The notes beneath the pieces were generated by a model. That model worked only from the letters and a program-made list of their open reading frames with translations, was not told the origin of the DNA and made no database searches. From positions 6,317,926-6,381,925 of the forward strand of contig CM039128.1 of the NCBI GenBank assembly GCA_022036555.1: DNA of 64,000 nt, written 5' to 3'. The stretch's first letter is position 1; every line of letters starts with the position of its first letter. Positions 32,926 to 45,443 of this stretch are shown here, piece after piece. The position numbers and the translations under genes are program-made. This stretch comes from Microstegium vimineum (lineage: Eukaryota; Streptophyta; Magnoliopsida; Poales; Poaceae).

Positions 32926-34080
32926 GACTTGGTAAAATAAAATGTACATTCACACTCACTTGTAGTTGTAAGGAAAGAGTATCAGTGTCCTATTACAAGT
33001 GGTTCAGTGCGCATTGCTGTGGCGTCATCAAGTGGTTTATTTTAGGTCTAATTTTTTTTCTGTGCTTTCCGTTCATGGTACGTGCGTCATTGTATCTCAA
33101 ACATTTAACACGTACATATACGGGGACAAATTAAGCACGTACGTGTGCACTATTGAGTAGATTTATTTTGAAATCCACATTTTGAAGTTTAACCAAATAT
33201 GTACTTAATTACTCGATCAGATGGACGAACGATGCTTGTTCGCCTCCAATCCATTGCTTAGTCTTACCGATGCATCACAAAATCAGTACGCTACAGCTAA
33301 AAATCAGGAAGTAAAACTCTATAAAACAAGATCTAGAGATTTGTGAGTTCAAGTTCATCTATCGCCCCCCACCCCTTCATCAGATACTAAGAGGCGCTTT
33401 TCCTAGTACTGTATTAGGCAATTGTTTCAGTTGCCCACACCAAAAAACAATGTTTCACTAATCTAACTTACACTTTTCATAAATTGCAAAACATGCTTCG
33501 ATAAAACATCGCCTTAACACAAAAAAAGAGGTTTTAGATTTAATGTAGGCTTGGCCGAAATATTTTATTTAATTAAACCAAATAAATTATATGCCTAAAT
33601 TAATGCAATTGTGGAATTTAGTTTAATCTGTATATTAATAATACTATGGTGCAATATAGTTTACTCTCGTATGGGGTTTTGTCTATATGTTGACTCAACT
33701 AAAATAGGTCATGGTTCGAACCCCTACAGCCGAGCAGCGCGCGATTTTCATGAAGAAATATACGCAGCTAGTGGCTTGCGGGCGTGCTACATGTGGCTGA
33801 CCAGTGGGGCCTCCTAGTATTAAAAAAAACTTTCGCTACTTTTTTTCCCGGGATTTCTATAAAAGGATTAACCGAGGTAGTCATTTTAGGGTAATTAACA
33901 CCTCGGTCAATAATAACCGTGGTGGTTTCCTTATGTTGCACGCCTGGTTAACCTATTAATCAAGGCGACCATTAAGGCTGGATTAATTGTAACCTTTAGT
34001 CGGAGGCGGTTGACTTTCCCCTCCTTAAATAATGAAAACTGCCCACTTTAAATAATTAAGTTTTTCATAGGAGTGATCTT
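32926..34080. other. Intergenic DNA, no gene supported
   Basis: Contains unique-looking AT-rich sequence and a GGTTCGAACCCCTACAGCC motif at 33713, resembling a tRNA T-arm. 33850-34030 carries ACCGAGGTAG / CCTCGGTCAAT-like inverted motifs, possibly subterminal transposon DNA. No domain or terminus is recognised. Confidence 0.35.
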
Positions 34081-34084
34081 TACC

Positions 34085-34250
34085 CATAAATACTAGCTGT
34101 ATATAGCTACTCATGAGGCAGGAGATGTCGAGATGGCTAGGGAAGGAATAGGGGAACAAGAAGAATATTGACTACCATGCCAATGCCATCGGTATGGAAT
34201 GGGACGCAGTGGGAACAATCCATGTTTTTACTCTTGATGGCCATCTACGT
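34085..34250 (+). repeat. Dispersed block, copy 1 (TATA-like motif plus EWDA-type segment)
   Basis: ATAAATACTAGC followed by GAACAAGAAGAATATTGACT and GGAATGGGACGCAGTGGGAAC. Three further copies (38840, 39975, 50190) share the same order and spacing. The frame through the last part reads MEWDAVGTIHVF. Function unknown. Confidence 0.6.
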
Positions 34251-35642
34251 CCTTAGTCGAGCCGGACCAATGGCCTCCCTGTGGAGGCATAGGCTTAGCC
34301 ATTCCAAATGTGGCCCACGATCTCAGCACTGCTGCGCCAGACAATGGACGCATGGAGAGGGGAAATTAGAGCTTCTTTTGCTTGGACCCGCACCCTCCTG
34401 TTGGTTAGTAGTTACAGATACGCCCACCGACACGGTGCATGCTTCACCAGTGGCAGACGGCAGCACAGAAAGCCACACAACAACGCATCATTGTTTCGTC
34501 CCATTCTTGCCACTGTAGCCCTTCATATCACAGATGATGTTGGGCCACGCTAGCAGCTACAAGGAGATGGGGTGCTTCGAAGAGGTGGTCTAGTGCACTT
34601 TCATATGGTGTACCGTTATCTAGTTGTTTACTGTTTTCATAACAAGTTGTGCTTTTTATTCATTGGTGTGTGCATCATTGCATCTCAAGCAAGCACATAG
34701 GGTGTGTGCACTGTTGAGTAGATTTAGTTTGGAGCATTATTTTTTTTTGTAAAAACAATATGGGTCGTTATATTTTTTCTAATTCTAATTGGGATTTATG
34801 ACTAAAACCATTGACCATTTCGATACCTGAACTAGTAGTAGAATCAAAGTACGAGTCCAAAATTCTTACCATGACACCGTACCATATATTAGATACCTAC
34901 ATGGAAATGTGGACAAGACTAGGACAACATACAAAAAGAAACGCCTCCATCGACCTCTCTCCATTCAACTCCTCACGCTGCAGGTCGGCGCTTCTCTTCT
35001 TCCTACTCTCTATACTGCATGCTCAGCCTACATGCCACACTGTGCCACTTGCTGTGCTCGAGTGTGCCTAGTGCACCTCACCTCATCATGTGACCTGCAA
35101 ACACGTGATGGCTGTCCTTCATCACCTCGTCACTTCACCTATTGGCCCGCGGTCGGCCTGGCCACCTCTAAAGCATACTTAACGTTGGGCCCTACATTGG
35201 CGTCTCCACCACCACAACCACTGTTGCATTCAATTTCAACATATTAATTAGGTTTTTCCTGGCCCGTATTAACATGGAACCGAGACCCTAAGGGGCAACT
35301 TGTTAACCCTATTTCACACACACACATCACATGCTACCATCAGAGTCTAAGCGGAAGTCTTTTAATATAACATTATGTCATGGTAACTGAGGTGTGGGTG
35401 TGCCACAACCACACATCTACGGGACATGAATCACCACTCCTGATTCAACTGGAACTTGGGAGCATCAAAGAAACCAACGCTACCTGCAAAACTCAAGATA
35501 ATATGAGTACTCATAATTAAACTCCACAGGACTTAACCCAATATAATAAACAAGGATTATGCATTTGGTGGTTAGTAGCGAGCATATACATCAATGAACT
35601 TAGCAATTGCAAGTGAAGCATAGGTAATAGAGTGGCTCGATC
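34251..35642. other. Sequence downstream of the dispersed block; no supported gene
   Basis: Open frames of 80-116 codons occur at 34168-34553 and 34811-35247 without recognisable domains. Part of 34300-34400 may be related to 50440-50540 (both begin ATGTGGCCCA/ATGCGGCCCA with GGAGAGRGGAAAT downstream), so the repeated block may extend this far. The rest is ordinary intergenic DNA. Confidence 0.35.
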
Positions 35643-36994
35643 TCTTGTTGGAAAGCAAAGTACTTGTCTTATGGCGGAAGATTAATTTTAAGCAGTTTAC
35701 CCATGTTTATGATGTCCTTCTTTGAGATCCCTAAAGGGGTACTCAAAAACCTTGATCATTTTAGATCAAGATTCTTTTGGCAAGGATCTACTGACAAACA
35801 TAAATATAGACTTGACAAATGAGACATTCTATGTCGCCCCAAGGATCAAGGGGGTCTAGGTATTTTGGACTTACAGGTACAAAATAAATGCCTTTTGGCT
35901 AAGTGGTTGGTTAATCTTCTTAACACCGACGGCACGTGACAGTCCATTCTAACAAACAAATACCTTCGCTCGAAAACTCTAACCCAAGTTACAGCCAAAC
36001 CCCATGATTCTCATTTTTTGAGGGGCCTCATGCGCATTAAAGATGAAGTATTGGCTAAAGGTTCTTTCGATATTAAAGATGGGGCCAATACGAGATTCTG
36101 GGATGATACATGGGTAGGAGATAAGCCTCTAAAATTTCTATACCCCGCACTGGTGGGAAATAATCTGTTACAATGGCTTAATTTAGTGGCTAAGATCTCA
36201 CATGTTCATTTGCTAGAAGGTTCAGATTTCTTTAGATGGAATTTAACCAAATCCGGATTATTTTCTGTCCGATCGTTGTATCTCCATCTCATCGATACAC
36301 ATCTCTCCTTTCCGAGTAAGAAACTCTGGAGAATAAAAATCCCTCTGAAGATTAAAATCTTCGTCCTGTGGTTTTTTCAAAGGGGAGTGATCTTAACCAA
36401 GGACAATCTCTCTAGGAGAAACTGGAAAAGGAGTCAGAAGTGTACTTGTTGTAATATGAATGAGACTATTCAACATTTATTCATCGACTGCCCATTCACC
36501 AAAGTAATTTGGAGGATGATTTTTTTCGCTACTAATTTGACCCCACCAAGATCTATAAACCACATGTTCGGTTCTTGGTTTCAGAATCACCACAAAGGAC
36601 TTAGAGGTCTGATCTGGGTTGGGGTGGCTGCGATCTGCTGGGCCACATGGCGTTGCCGGAATGATGTGATTTTTAACAAACTCAAAAATAACTCTTTTAT
36701 GCAGGTTATTTTCAGGGGTGCGTACTGGCTTCGTTTCTGGGTCCAGTTGCAGCGTGATGAGCAAGCCGAGGACATCCTTTCGTCGATAAGCAAGAGATTA
36801 GAGACAATTGCTTTAGATTTTTCAAATAATGGGTGGAAACATTTATACTGTTTGTTCTAGTGTCCTGGTCATTGTTATACCATGGGCGATGGCTTGTTCA
36901 TTTCTGTTTTCGAAATTAGAATTCTGTAAGTTGGGTTGTGTACATCCAAGGATGTAGAGGCCGGATATTTTGATATCCATTATCTAAAAAATAT
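35643..36994 (+). mobile_element. 5'-truncated L1-type LINE
   Basis: The fragment contains the C-terminal part of a non-LTR reverse-transcriptase polyprotein and ends in a TATCTAAAAAA tail at about 36994. It starts within the RT thumb region, the typical 5' truncation of target-primed insertions. No target-site duplication was identified. Confidence 0.88.
35645..36860 (+). pseudogene. LINE polyprotein fragment: RT thumb and zf-RVT domain
   Basis: The early part reads LSYGGRLILSSLPMF, FFWQGSTDKHKYRLDKW and PKDQGGLGILDLQVQN, with stops such as TGA near 35830 and 35938. From 36018 a clean frame of 280 codons covers FWDDTWVGDKPLKFLYP, the zinc-binding reverse-transcriptase-associated segment (KCTCCNMNETIQHLFIDCPF) and a C-terminal WRCRNDVIFN motif. 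The polymerase active site lies upstream of the truncation, so the fragment is not functional. Confidence 0.9.
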
Positions 36995-38526
36995 AAGTAA
37001 TATCAAGGTACTTAATTCAGAAAGCACAGTTCATCAAAGTGTTTTCACTCATTGTGTTTATTCTCGATGTAATCATGAAGGAGAGAGTCCTAGCAGTCAC
37101 TACCACTGCAAAGAATGAGGGAGCAATTGCCCGTGCTTTCTTTTTGTGCATCCTTAGATGTATATATATTGTAGAAGATCGTTAAGTGAACCTGATGATT
37201 CATTATTCAAATTGCTCCTAAAAGTTCTGTGCAAAACATTACTGGTTACATTATGCTTCAATGATGATATGGAAGCCAACAAATATTGGTATATGTGTAA
37301 GTGTAAGTGTAAGTGTAACGATGCATGTATTATATTATGATCGATTCCTTTTGAGCATTAATTGTGTGCATTATCATGATGGTAATGCTCTTCTTTTATG
37401 TGGCTGCCTGTCTGCAAGGCTTAGTGATGTCCAAACTTCTGAGGCTCCATTTGTGTTCGGTATAGCTGTGTTCTGGGTTGTAGTGATATTGAGTGGTCTG
37501 TCAATACAATACTGATATGTAGTAGCCACTAGAGCAGCTCATAGCCTTGTCGTGAGATTAAACCGGATACTGCAGACCTGCAGTTCGTCTTTAAGCTAGA
37601 TCAGCGTCCTGGGCTGTAACTTGTAGGTTCCCAACATCTCAACTGAACGCTATTAAAGATACTAGTTCTACGTACCTATGACGAAGCCGCCGCCCCTAGC
37701 ACTGCAAGTGAAGACGGCCACACACAGGCTTCTTCCCTCCTATTGATCTGGTTTCGCTTTCTCGCTCCCATTGCTCAGGTTGATCTCCTAATGCCAGAAG
37801 TTGTTCAAGCTTCCATGTGACACACATCTTCGGATATCTAGCCTCCTCCTCCTACTCGCAATGGAATGGAGATCCGAGCTCATGTTAAGACATTTGCTGC
37901 CACCGTGTGCCCTGAATTCCAGGTAACATCCCACTCCTTAGGAACATACACGACCAACATGTACCAGTCAGTATTCTCTATCTCGTCTCCCACCTCTACT
38001 ACCATTCTCATTGGTGACAAGGCGTGCACTGATTACTACGAGGAACACCTAGTTATTTATAGGCAACATATAGTAGGCCGGAGAGTTGCACGGACGGACC
38101 CAGCGGCTTTAGTTACTCACCACCTGCAGGACCATTCTCAATTACAACTAGATATCCAACAAAGGTTGAAGAAGAGAAATGTTTTCAGTACTAGTATTGT
38201 AGTATTGTGATGGTCATTGATGACATCAACTAAGTCCAGGCAACTGGAGGGAACCCTAAGCTTAAGCATGGGTGGCACAAGGATGAGCTTGGATTTGGTC
38301 ACAGCTAATAGTCAGTACTAGACATGTACAAATTTCAAACATTACCTACGTAATATTTTCATTAGATGACGTATTTATCAGTATCTATAGGTTTTTAGCT
38401 AGGTTCCATATACTATACGATCAAGGTGCCAAATTCGCGAAAGTACAGCTTATTAAAATTCTGTTGAGTTGGCACTCCTTTTTTTCTCCATGTACTGCTG
38501 GATAGATGATCCATTATTGGCATGTA
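36995..38526. other. Intergenic DNA, no gene supported
   Basis: 36995-37560 and 37560-38520 contain small frames (up to 114 codons at 37866-38210, beginning MEIRAHVKTFAATVCPEF) without a recognised domain. A (GTAAGT)n-like run lies at 37293-37318. Nothing firm. Confidence 0.35.
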
Positions 38527-38786
38527 CTCTCTCCATCCCAAATTGTAAGTCATTCCAAGAATCTTGGAGAGTCAAAGTTTCTCAAGTTTGACCAAACTTA
38601 TATAACAATATAATAATATTTATGATGTCAAATAAGTATCATTAGATTCGTTATCAATTATATTTTCATAGTATACCTATTTGATGTTATAAATATTTAT
38701 ATTTTTGTCTATAATTCTTGGTCAAACTTGAGATGCTTTGACTCTTAAAGATTCTTAAAATGACTTACAATTTGGGATGGAGGGAA
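38527..38786. mobile_element. Stowaway-type MITE, 260 bp, TSD TA
   Basis: Termini CTCTCTCCATCCCAAATTG and CAATTTGGGATGGAGGGA are inverted repeats between TA dinucleotides (38525-38526, 38787-38788). The near-symmetrical interior (TCAAAGTTTCTCAAGTTTGACC) fits this Tc1/mariner-derived MITE family. Confidence 0.9.
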
Positions 38787-38839
38787 TAGGTGAAGAACCA
38801 ATGCACTCTCACTCAGTCATGCAGTGCGACTATATACTT

Positions 38840-39015
38840 ACCTTATAAATAGCTGCCTCCCAGCTCATAGTGATGACCAACAAGAATACTAGAAAACCGC
38901 TTGAGACAAAAGAATATCGACTGCCACCAGTGCAGGGAGTTATAGGGAGTGGGATGCAGTGGGAAGTTGAGGGACGGAAGCCAACATGGACTTTGATCTC
39001 CATTCCATCAATCAT
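38840..39015 (+). repeat. Dispersed block, copy 2
   Basis: TTATAAATAGCTGCC, then GTGATGACCAACAAGAATAC, GAGACAAAAGAATATCGACT and AGGGAGTGGGATGCAGTGGG. It is closest to copy 3, 1.1 kb away. A frame from ATGACCAACAAG runs 91 codons here but is interrupted in copy 3. Confidence 0.65.
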
Positions 39016-39974
39016 TTGCTGCCTTCACTACAACTGGTGGCAGATTAGTGGAGCATTGTGTCTTTGGAAGCTGTACCGGCGGCAGAGCCTTGTGACCCGT
39101 AGCACAGCTGAGCGGCCGTGGAAAAGATATGATATAGAATCTTGATTCATCATTCAGAGACACAACGGAAGAAAGAAGAAAGGGGTTACCATACGCCTAT
39201 TCCTGTGTGCTTCTCCGTGCTGGATGTAATGAACAGAAAGCACCAATGGTTGGCATGACATTTGTTGCCGTTGTGCTTCCTATTTAATCACATTCCTCAC
39301 ATGTCAGAAAGTACTATCTCAAAGCATCAAATAGTTGTGCACAGTACAACAGTCTTACTCAGAGGTCCAGGGGGATAAAGTTTCTTAGTTTTCTCTCTTC
39401 CATAAAATGCAGCATTTGCCATGGCAAAAAAAAACTGTGATTTCTGTTGCAATTCGCTACATTAGTACTTGGTCTCTCTCATGGACCTCTGAGTACACCC
39501 ATCATCATCAAGTAGGACAGAGTGCAGCTGAGTTGCTTTAATTTTTCCAGATACATAGCAAAAATAAACTATTCATCTTGATGAGTCAAAACGACTTGTA
39601 AATTGGAATGTAGCTAGGGTGTAGAAGCTACTCAGTTCCATCCTTAAGCCAGTAGTCGGCACGACTTCAATATGAAAGCTAATAGTCAAATGAACAGAGA
39701 TCTAAACAATGCCTAACAACCGTAGTAGGTGGGTAAACCATATGCTTGTTTATGAAGAATCGATGGAAATCACAGCAGTGGCCCTACAAATAATGGTCAG
39801 CAGTACATCACTACACTGCAAACATTATGTACTCATTGATTCCATTTATTAATCATCCTATTTATCAGTATAGTTGCCTGGTTGCATATATATGGGATAT
39901 ATAATGCTGGAAATAGGACGATCAGCTACTACCGGCGCAACGAACAAATACACTCACTCAACCATCCTGTGCAG
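39016..39974. other. Intergenic DNA, no gene seen
   Basis: AT-rich, without terminal repeats or coding similarity. Confidence 0.4.
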
Positions 39975-40150
39975 GTATACTTATAAATAGCTACCTCCTC
40001 ATAGTTCGAGCAATGACCAACAAGAAAGCTAGAAGAGGAGTGAGACAAAAGAATATGGACTGCCACCAGTGGGTCATGTTCTAGGAGTGGGATGCAATGG
40101 GAATTAAAGTGACAACCGGCAAAATTAACATTGATCTACATTCTGTCCAA
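39975..40150 (+). repeat. Dispersed block, copy 3
   Basis: TTATAAATAGCTACCTCC, then AGCAATGACCAACAAGAAAG, GAGACAAAAGAATATGGACT and AGGAGTGGGATGCAATGGGA. A stop and a frameshift relative to copy 2 argue against a conserved protein. Confidence 0.65.
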
Positions 40151-40651
40151 TATTGGCTGCATTCATGTACATGTATACATACACAAGCCTCATGAAGCAC
40201 GGAATGACTCATCACAGTAAGGAAGTGCCATTCCGCTTGCTCGGCAAATATACATACAACGTCACATAGTTTCTTCTAGATACTCTTTACAGTTTCTTGT
40301 CCCTAATGTATTATATTTTACACATTGTATATCCCTGATTTGCCCAAAATATTTACAAAACAACGTCAACGTAGTCTATGTTAAGATGGGCTATAAATAC
40401 ATCATGTAGTGGACCTTACTACAAAATGCATAAATTAGATTTGCATGAATATATCAAAACAACAAGACCGTGGTCTTGACCCTTTTGACCTCGAGACCAC
40501 TAGGATCGTGAGCTTCAAGAAAAGCTTGAGAATGGAGCATGTAATTTAAAATTCAAACCTATTTTGGAATGAACGACCTAAAATAAATCAAACATGTTTT
40601 TCATTTGTTATCAGCCTCAAAGCCTAAAATAATATTGTAGGACGCAACATA
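40151..40651. other. Intergenic DNA, no gene seen
   Basis: AT-rich spacer. GACCGTGGTCTTGACC and GACCTCGAGACC near 40470 form small palindromic motifs. Nothing else is recognised. Confidence 0.4.
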
Positions 40652-41091
40652 CACTACTAGAGAACAGGCCTTTGGTCCATGTCTAAAATGTGCAATAATC
40701 TCGACAAATTTTGTGTCCGGTACTAATAGACGTTTAGTCTCGGTTGGTGTTACGAACCAGGACTAAAGGTAGACCCTTTAGTCCCGGTTGGTGACATGAA
40801 TCGGGACTAAAGGTCTGTTGATGGGTTGGTTCAAAAGAAAAATGTCTCATTCATTGTTAAATGTGTTGTGTAGGTAGAGTGGTAAGCTACACGCGAGACA
40901 GTGCATAAGGTCTTCGGTTTGAATCTGTCTTCGGTTTGAATCTCACAGGGCGTTGCGGGAGGCTTTATTTTTTTAAAGCTAGGAGGACTGACTAAAAAAA
41001 TACCTTTAATCCCGGATCTGTAGTCCCGGTTGGGAAAACTGGGACAAAAGGCCATTCCCAACTGGGATTAAAAGGCGTATTTGTACTAGGG
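40652..41091. mobile_element. Non-autonomous CACTA element, 440 bp, TSD ATA
   Basis: The left terminus CACTACTAGAGAACAGGCC and the right end TTTGTACTAGGG (one base off CTAGTG) are flanked by ATA on both sides (40649-40651, 41092-41094). The TTTAGTCCCGGTT/ACTAAAGG subterminal repeats identify it as the same family as 10080-10595. It is non-coding. Confidence 0.85.
40858..40960 (+). other. tRNA-like module inside the 440-bp CACTA
   Basis: GGTAGAGTGGTAAGCTAC (A-box-like) is followed by GGTCTTCGGTTTGAATC, whose TCTTCGGTTTGAATCT part is tandemly duplicated, then CACAGGGCG. It is homologous to the module in the sister element at 10165-10250, but in the opposite orientation relative to the window. 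Confidence 0.45.
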
Positions 41092-41218
41092 ATAGTTTGT
41101 CATAGTTTCTCATATAGTCGCCGCTTATTATATTTCAATGTGGTTATGTTGTGTCGTTCTAGACAGTATGAAGGTTGCTCGTAACACTACCAAAATATGT
41201 GCCCAATTAAGCACATTC

Positions 41219-42555
41219 TTTTTTTTTATGGAACAGGAGGGGTTTGAACCCTTACTGAAATTTTATTAAGCTTTTAAACAAAAAAAGGAGTTACCAGCAA
41301 GTATCATGAAACAAAAAAGGAAATAAAGAAAATAAGCAAAATTATACAAAGGCTTGAAGCCATAAATCAATTAATTCTAGGGTGTAAGGCTGCTTTTTGC
41401 TCTTAGCGTAACTAGAGCAAATTCACTCTTGAAAAACTGCTTGCAATGTCGAACTGAATGTAGAATACCTTTGAAGCTAACATCATTTCGTACCATCCAG
41501 ATAGACCAAGTCATTGTAACAATAATTTCCATGAAGAAGGGCAAATCCATTTGAGTTCTGAAATTGTCCACAATGTGGCAGGGGTCAAAATTACCGGGCA
41601 CAGTTAACTGCAGTGAGCCAGCAAGCAATAGAGAAAGGGCAGTGGAACAATAAGTGAGCCAGGTCCTCATCCATATTCAGACCACAAAGGACACAACTAT
41701 AATCAGGCAGGTGCATATTTCTTCAACGCAGGAGTGCTCTGGTGCTTATCCTGTCATTGAGAACTAACCAAAAGAAAATTTTCCTCTTATTTTGGCAACA
41801 AGATTTCCACAACCATCAAAAAGCATCAGGAATCTATCAATGACCAATAAGGCATCTATAAGCACTGCTAGGAGAGAAGCAGGAGGTCCCCCAAAAATAT
41901 GACCAAGTCTCACTCGACTGTTGTAGGTGCAAAACTTGAAGGGAACTTGAAAGCTCTAGAAACTGTGCATAAGCTTCTGCAGACAAAGGTAAGTAAAAGA
42001 GCTCATGAAGCTGGGCGTTGTTTGATGCCACATGTAGGGAAATCATCTCATTCCTCGCAAAAGAGTGTAGCTCAGGAAACATTTGACTGCAAATACCATA
42101 AGAAACAAGATTTGCCATCTTGCACAGAAACTACTGCCATGACTTTAAACTGATTTAAAAGTTTGAGGATATCCCTCCACCAAAATGACCCCTAAAAGTA
42201 GCTTGTTGCACCAGTAGACAATTGGCAGCATAATATTTGTCCCAGATTAGTTGAACCCAAGGGATAGGAGATTTGTTGTAAAACTTGTGAAGGTGTTTCA
42301 GCATTAAATTTCCATTTTGAACTATGATATTGGGAACCCCGAGACCACCTTCCTCTTTTGGTAAACAGACCAAAGGCCATGCTGCTTTTGGAGGCTTCTT
42401 ACTATTTAAATCAGAGTCACGCCACAGACAATGTTTCATTCCTAAACTTATCAATTTGTTTTATTACCGTTTTAGGCAAGAGGAAACTACACATTGCAAA
42501 GGTTGGTAAAGCTGTGAGAACTGCATTTGTAAGCTCTAACCTTCCAGCCTCACTT
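41219..42555 (-). mobile_element. 5'-truncated L1-type LINE (minus strand)
   Basis: The T-run at 41219-41227 is the poly(A) tail on the minus strand. Minus-strand coding includes GRLELTNAVLTALPTFAMC (about 42540-42485), CLWRDSDLNSKKPPKAAW, PKEEGGLGVPNI and, near the 3' end, WSIWMVRNDVSFKG. These are RT thumb and zf-RVT features of plant L1 elements. Stops and frame changes are numerous. A CACTA terminus abuts at 42556 and may have interrupted the element. Confidence 0.85.
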
Positions 42556-45443
42556 CACTACAAGAAATGTGCTATCTTTTGACATTTGATATTAGTCACA
42601 ATACCAGAAAAATAAGTCACAAATCGTCATTTGTGACACAAAGATGACGAAAAATGAAATGTCAAAAGATGAGCATCTTTAACGACAAATTTTGACGTTT
42701 ACATGTTTTAATCATAACATTATGACATTGATTTTAAAGTCACAAATGTTTATGACATCTGATTAATGTCACAAGTTCTTGAACCCATTTCATGTTTCAA
42801 AGCTCATTTAGCATGATTTTTATTTACAATCAAATTTGCTTTTTACCAGCCCATACTTTTTGGCCATCCAATGTCACATTCTGTGGGCCAGCCTAAACAC
42901 ACATAATCCAGATTACAAAAAAATAAGAAAGCACATGTTTATTCAAATAGCATAGCAACCAGGTCACAAAGTCTTACATCATGATCATTACATTCATCAC
43001 CAAATTCAGATCAGCAAAAGCGACCAAGTCAATATTCACAAATCAAAATCTTACATCCTCATATCGGTTCAGGTTATAAGAGATGACTAAAATCATACCA
43101 AAAACTAATATTAATCACCAACAACACAGCTAGAACTTTAACCAGATATCTGTTCATATTAAAATAGGAAAAGAGAGCCATCTCCCAAGCTTCAGAACTT
43201 ACTGCATCATCATAGTGGACAATGTAGTCCTCGTCCAGCCTGCATTAATTGCATAAGATAAGCAAGAAACACACATTCCGAAATCGAACATAACTCCATT
43301 ACTAAAATGTAAGAAACTAACACTAGCTTTACTTCTCTAGTTTTGTAATATCCATCAACTATGTACAATTCAAGCACACATGTACAAGAGAATAGTACAT
43401 ATTCTGTTTGACTTTCTGGAGCAGCTATGCAGACCACAGAGGGGACAAGGGAATGGGACAAATAATGCTACCACATTACCAGACATGGTGTCATGTTGCT
43501 AGCCACTGCATGTCAGTCCACTAGCCATTGCCATACCTGAAAATCCAGCAAGAAGTATGGCTCAAATTTTGTAAACTTTTTAAAACTAGAGATGAGTACA
43601 TTGGTATGATGTAGATGCTGCCCTTGACAGATGTCCCACATACTCATATACAATGAATAATTATGTGTTGTGCTAATCAGAACAAGTCTACAACTTACAG
43701 TGAAATTATGAGATGACAGATTTTTAATGCTTCAGTATTGCAGAGACCAACGCACACAATGGATCAATTCAATGCACACAGGCTAACAGGTTTTAGAAGT
43801 TCAGTATTTCCCTTTCAAAGTATCAAGTTTCCAGTTGCCTATTGAGATGCCTATATGCAACGTTCTCAAACAATGGAACCCCTTATTTTATGCAAGTCAT
43901 CCATGGCCTGCTAATTAAACACTACCTAACAGCACCTAGAGCAGCTATGCAGACTGCTGAGGGAACAAGGGAATGGGATGGAATGCTAGTAGATGGCCAG
44001 CCATGGTGTCATGGTACTGGCTGGTCAAAAAATTTAAATAATTCTTGCACACCCATGTCAAAAAAATGTCGCAACTAAATAAAAAAACAAAAACAAAAAC
44101 AAAACTAGACAACACATGTTTTTAAGAATAACAGAGGCTTGAAAGGTAGTGGGATCCTCTGATAGTCAATAAACAGTCAATTTTGAGTTACTCTTTGTGT
44201 CTCGATGCTAGAATGAACACAGTAAAACTAGGTATTACTTTTCCAAACAAAACTGAACTCGTATGCAGAAAGGATAAGATTAGTTGCCAGCAGATTATTT
44301 TTTTTGTTGGCTGAGTTAGAGCTGTACAGCTTGCTCATTCATACAACTTCCCAATAAAGCACATTCGCATGTGAGACATTCACATAAGGCACATAGCTTG
44401 ACACAAAAACTCAGGAAAAATATAGTATATGGAAGTGGAACTACAAAGCTGGAACCAACCAACAGAACTTTACAAAATCTCAGGAAAATATAATATGCAG
44501 AAAATAAAGACCCTAAGAAGTAAATAAAAAAACCACATTTGAACCTGCAACATTCAAGTATAATGTTATCTGCATAAAATTGATTGGTAATGATTCTGTA
44601 CCAGTAGATTGAAAGAGAGAAGAGATCAGGCCTCCAACTGCAGCAGGTTAATTCTCGACCACCACCCAGTTCAGTAGCAGACTAAAAGTGAGGGGAACAA
44701 GGTGGAGAGGAAACAAGGAACTCTAGCACAGACGGCTACCAGCAGGAAATCAGTCCAAAGATTATGCTAGGCCGTTGGGAAGTTCTCTATTATACAACAC
44801 ATGCAACACCGAGCTAGCTCTGAGAGATTTCCCTATCCAATTTGGTCCAAACCTATTCATTTGTCTCCATATATAGATATAAAAAAATGAAATTTACTAT
44901 CTCTCTATAAGTGTTCTAATTGTCAAGTATATTTCCAAGCAAGAACATGCTGGCAGGCATGCACAAACATAGTAAATGGCAAAATTTCTTTCCATGCTTT
45001 AATTCTACTTAGCTTCTTATTCCTCTTTACCTTTGTATTAAAAACTTTGATTTTTTCCTTCAAAACAAAGCATATAATAATTTAAAACAAATTACATAGC
45101 TCCATAAGAGTTCTCACCTATTGATCCTTGAAGGGGTGTTCTCAGACGGCATGATCACAACAGGGGTATCTCTAAGAGACCATGATTCCTGATTGAATAA
45201 ACCAAATATTTGTCTTCATTAGGCCTAGCTATCTTCAGCAGAACGTACACCAAGAAACACTAGGGAAATATGGTTGTTAACTTCATCTTCTTGCGCAGAT
45301 AACTAGAAGCCCATTGCCCGGGTAACAAAACAAGAAAATATCCAATATGAAATGCAAAACAATAGACCTCAATGTATCACTGTTTAATAATATCAAATCA
45401 GTACGCCTCCGCACAACAAATGAAATCCTATCCACTCTATCGA
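42556..45443. mobile_element. CACTA left terminus and adjoining unassigned sequence
   Basis: CACTACAAGAAATGTGC at 42556 is a good CACTA terminus, followed by repeats of TTTGTGAC / GTCACAAAT / TTTTGACAT (42575-42780). No matching right terminus was found. 43420-43470 and 43935-43985 share GAGCAGCTATGCAGACY and ACAAGGGAATGGGA, an internal duplication. 45113-45180 on the minus strand looks like an exon (ESWSLRDTPVVIMPSENTP between AG and GT). No domain is recognised, so the extent of the element beyond about 42800 is uncertain. Confidence 0.5.

Noticed and set aside
33713..33735. tRNA gene suggested by GGTTCGAACCCC
   Set aside because: No D-arm, anticodon arm or acceptor pairing could be found around it. 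Only a T-arm-like motif is present.
36477..36793. Minus-strand frames within the LINE
   Set aside because: Shadows of the plus-strand LINE coding sequence, which has clear zf-RVT features.
43210..44078. Host gene fragments after the CACTA terminus
   Set aside because: Only short frames and an internal duplication are seen. No domain or consistent exon chain could be assembled.
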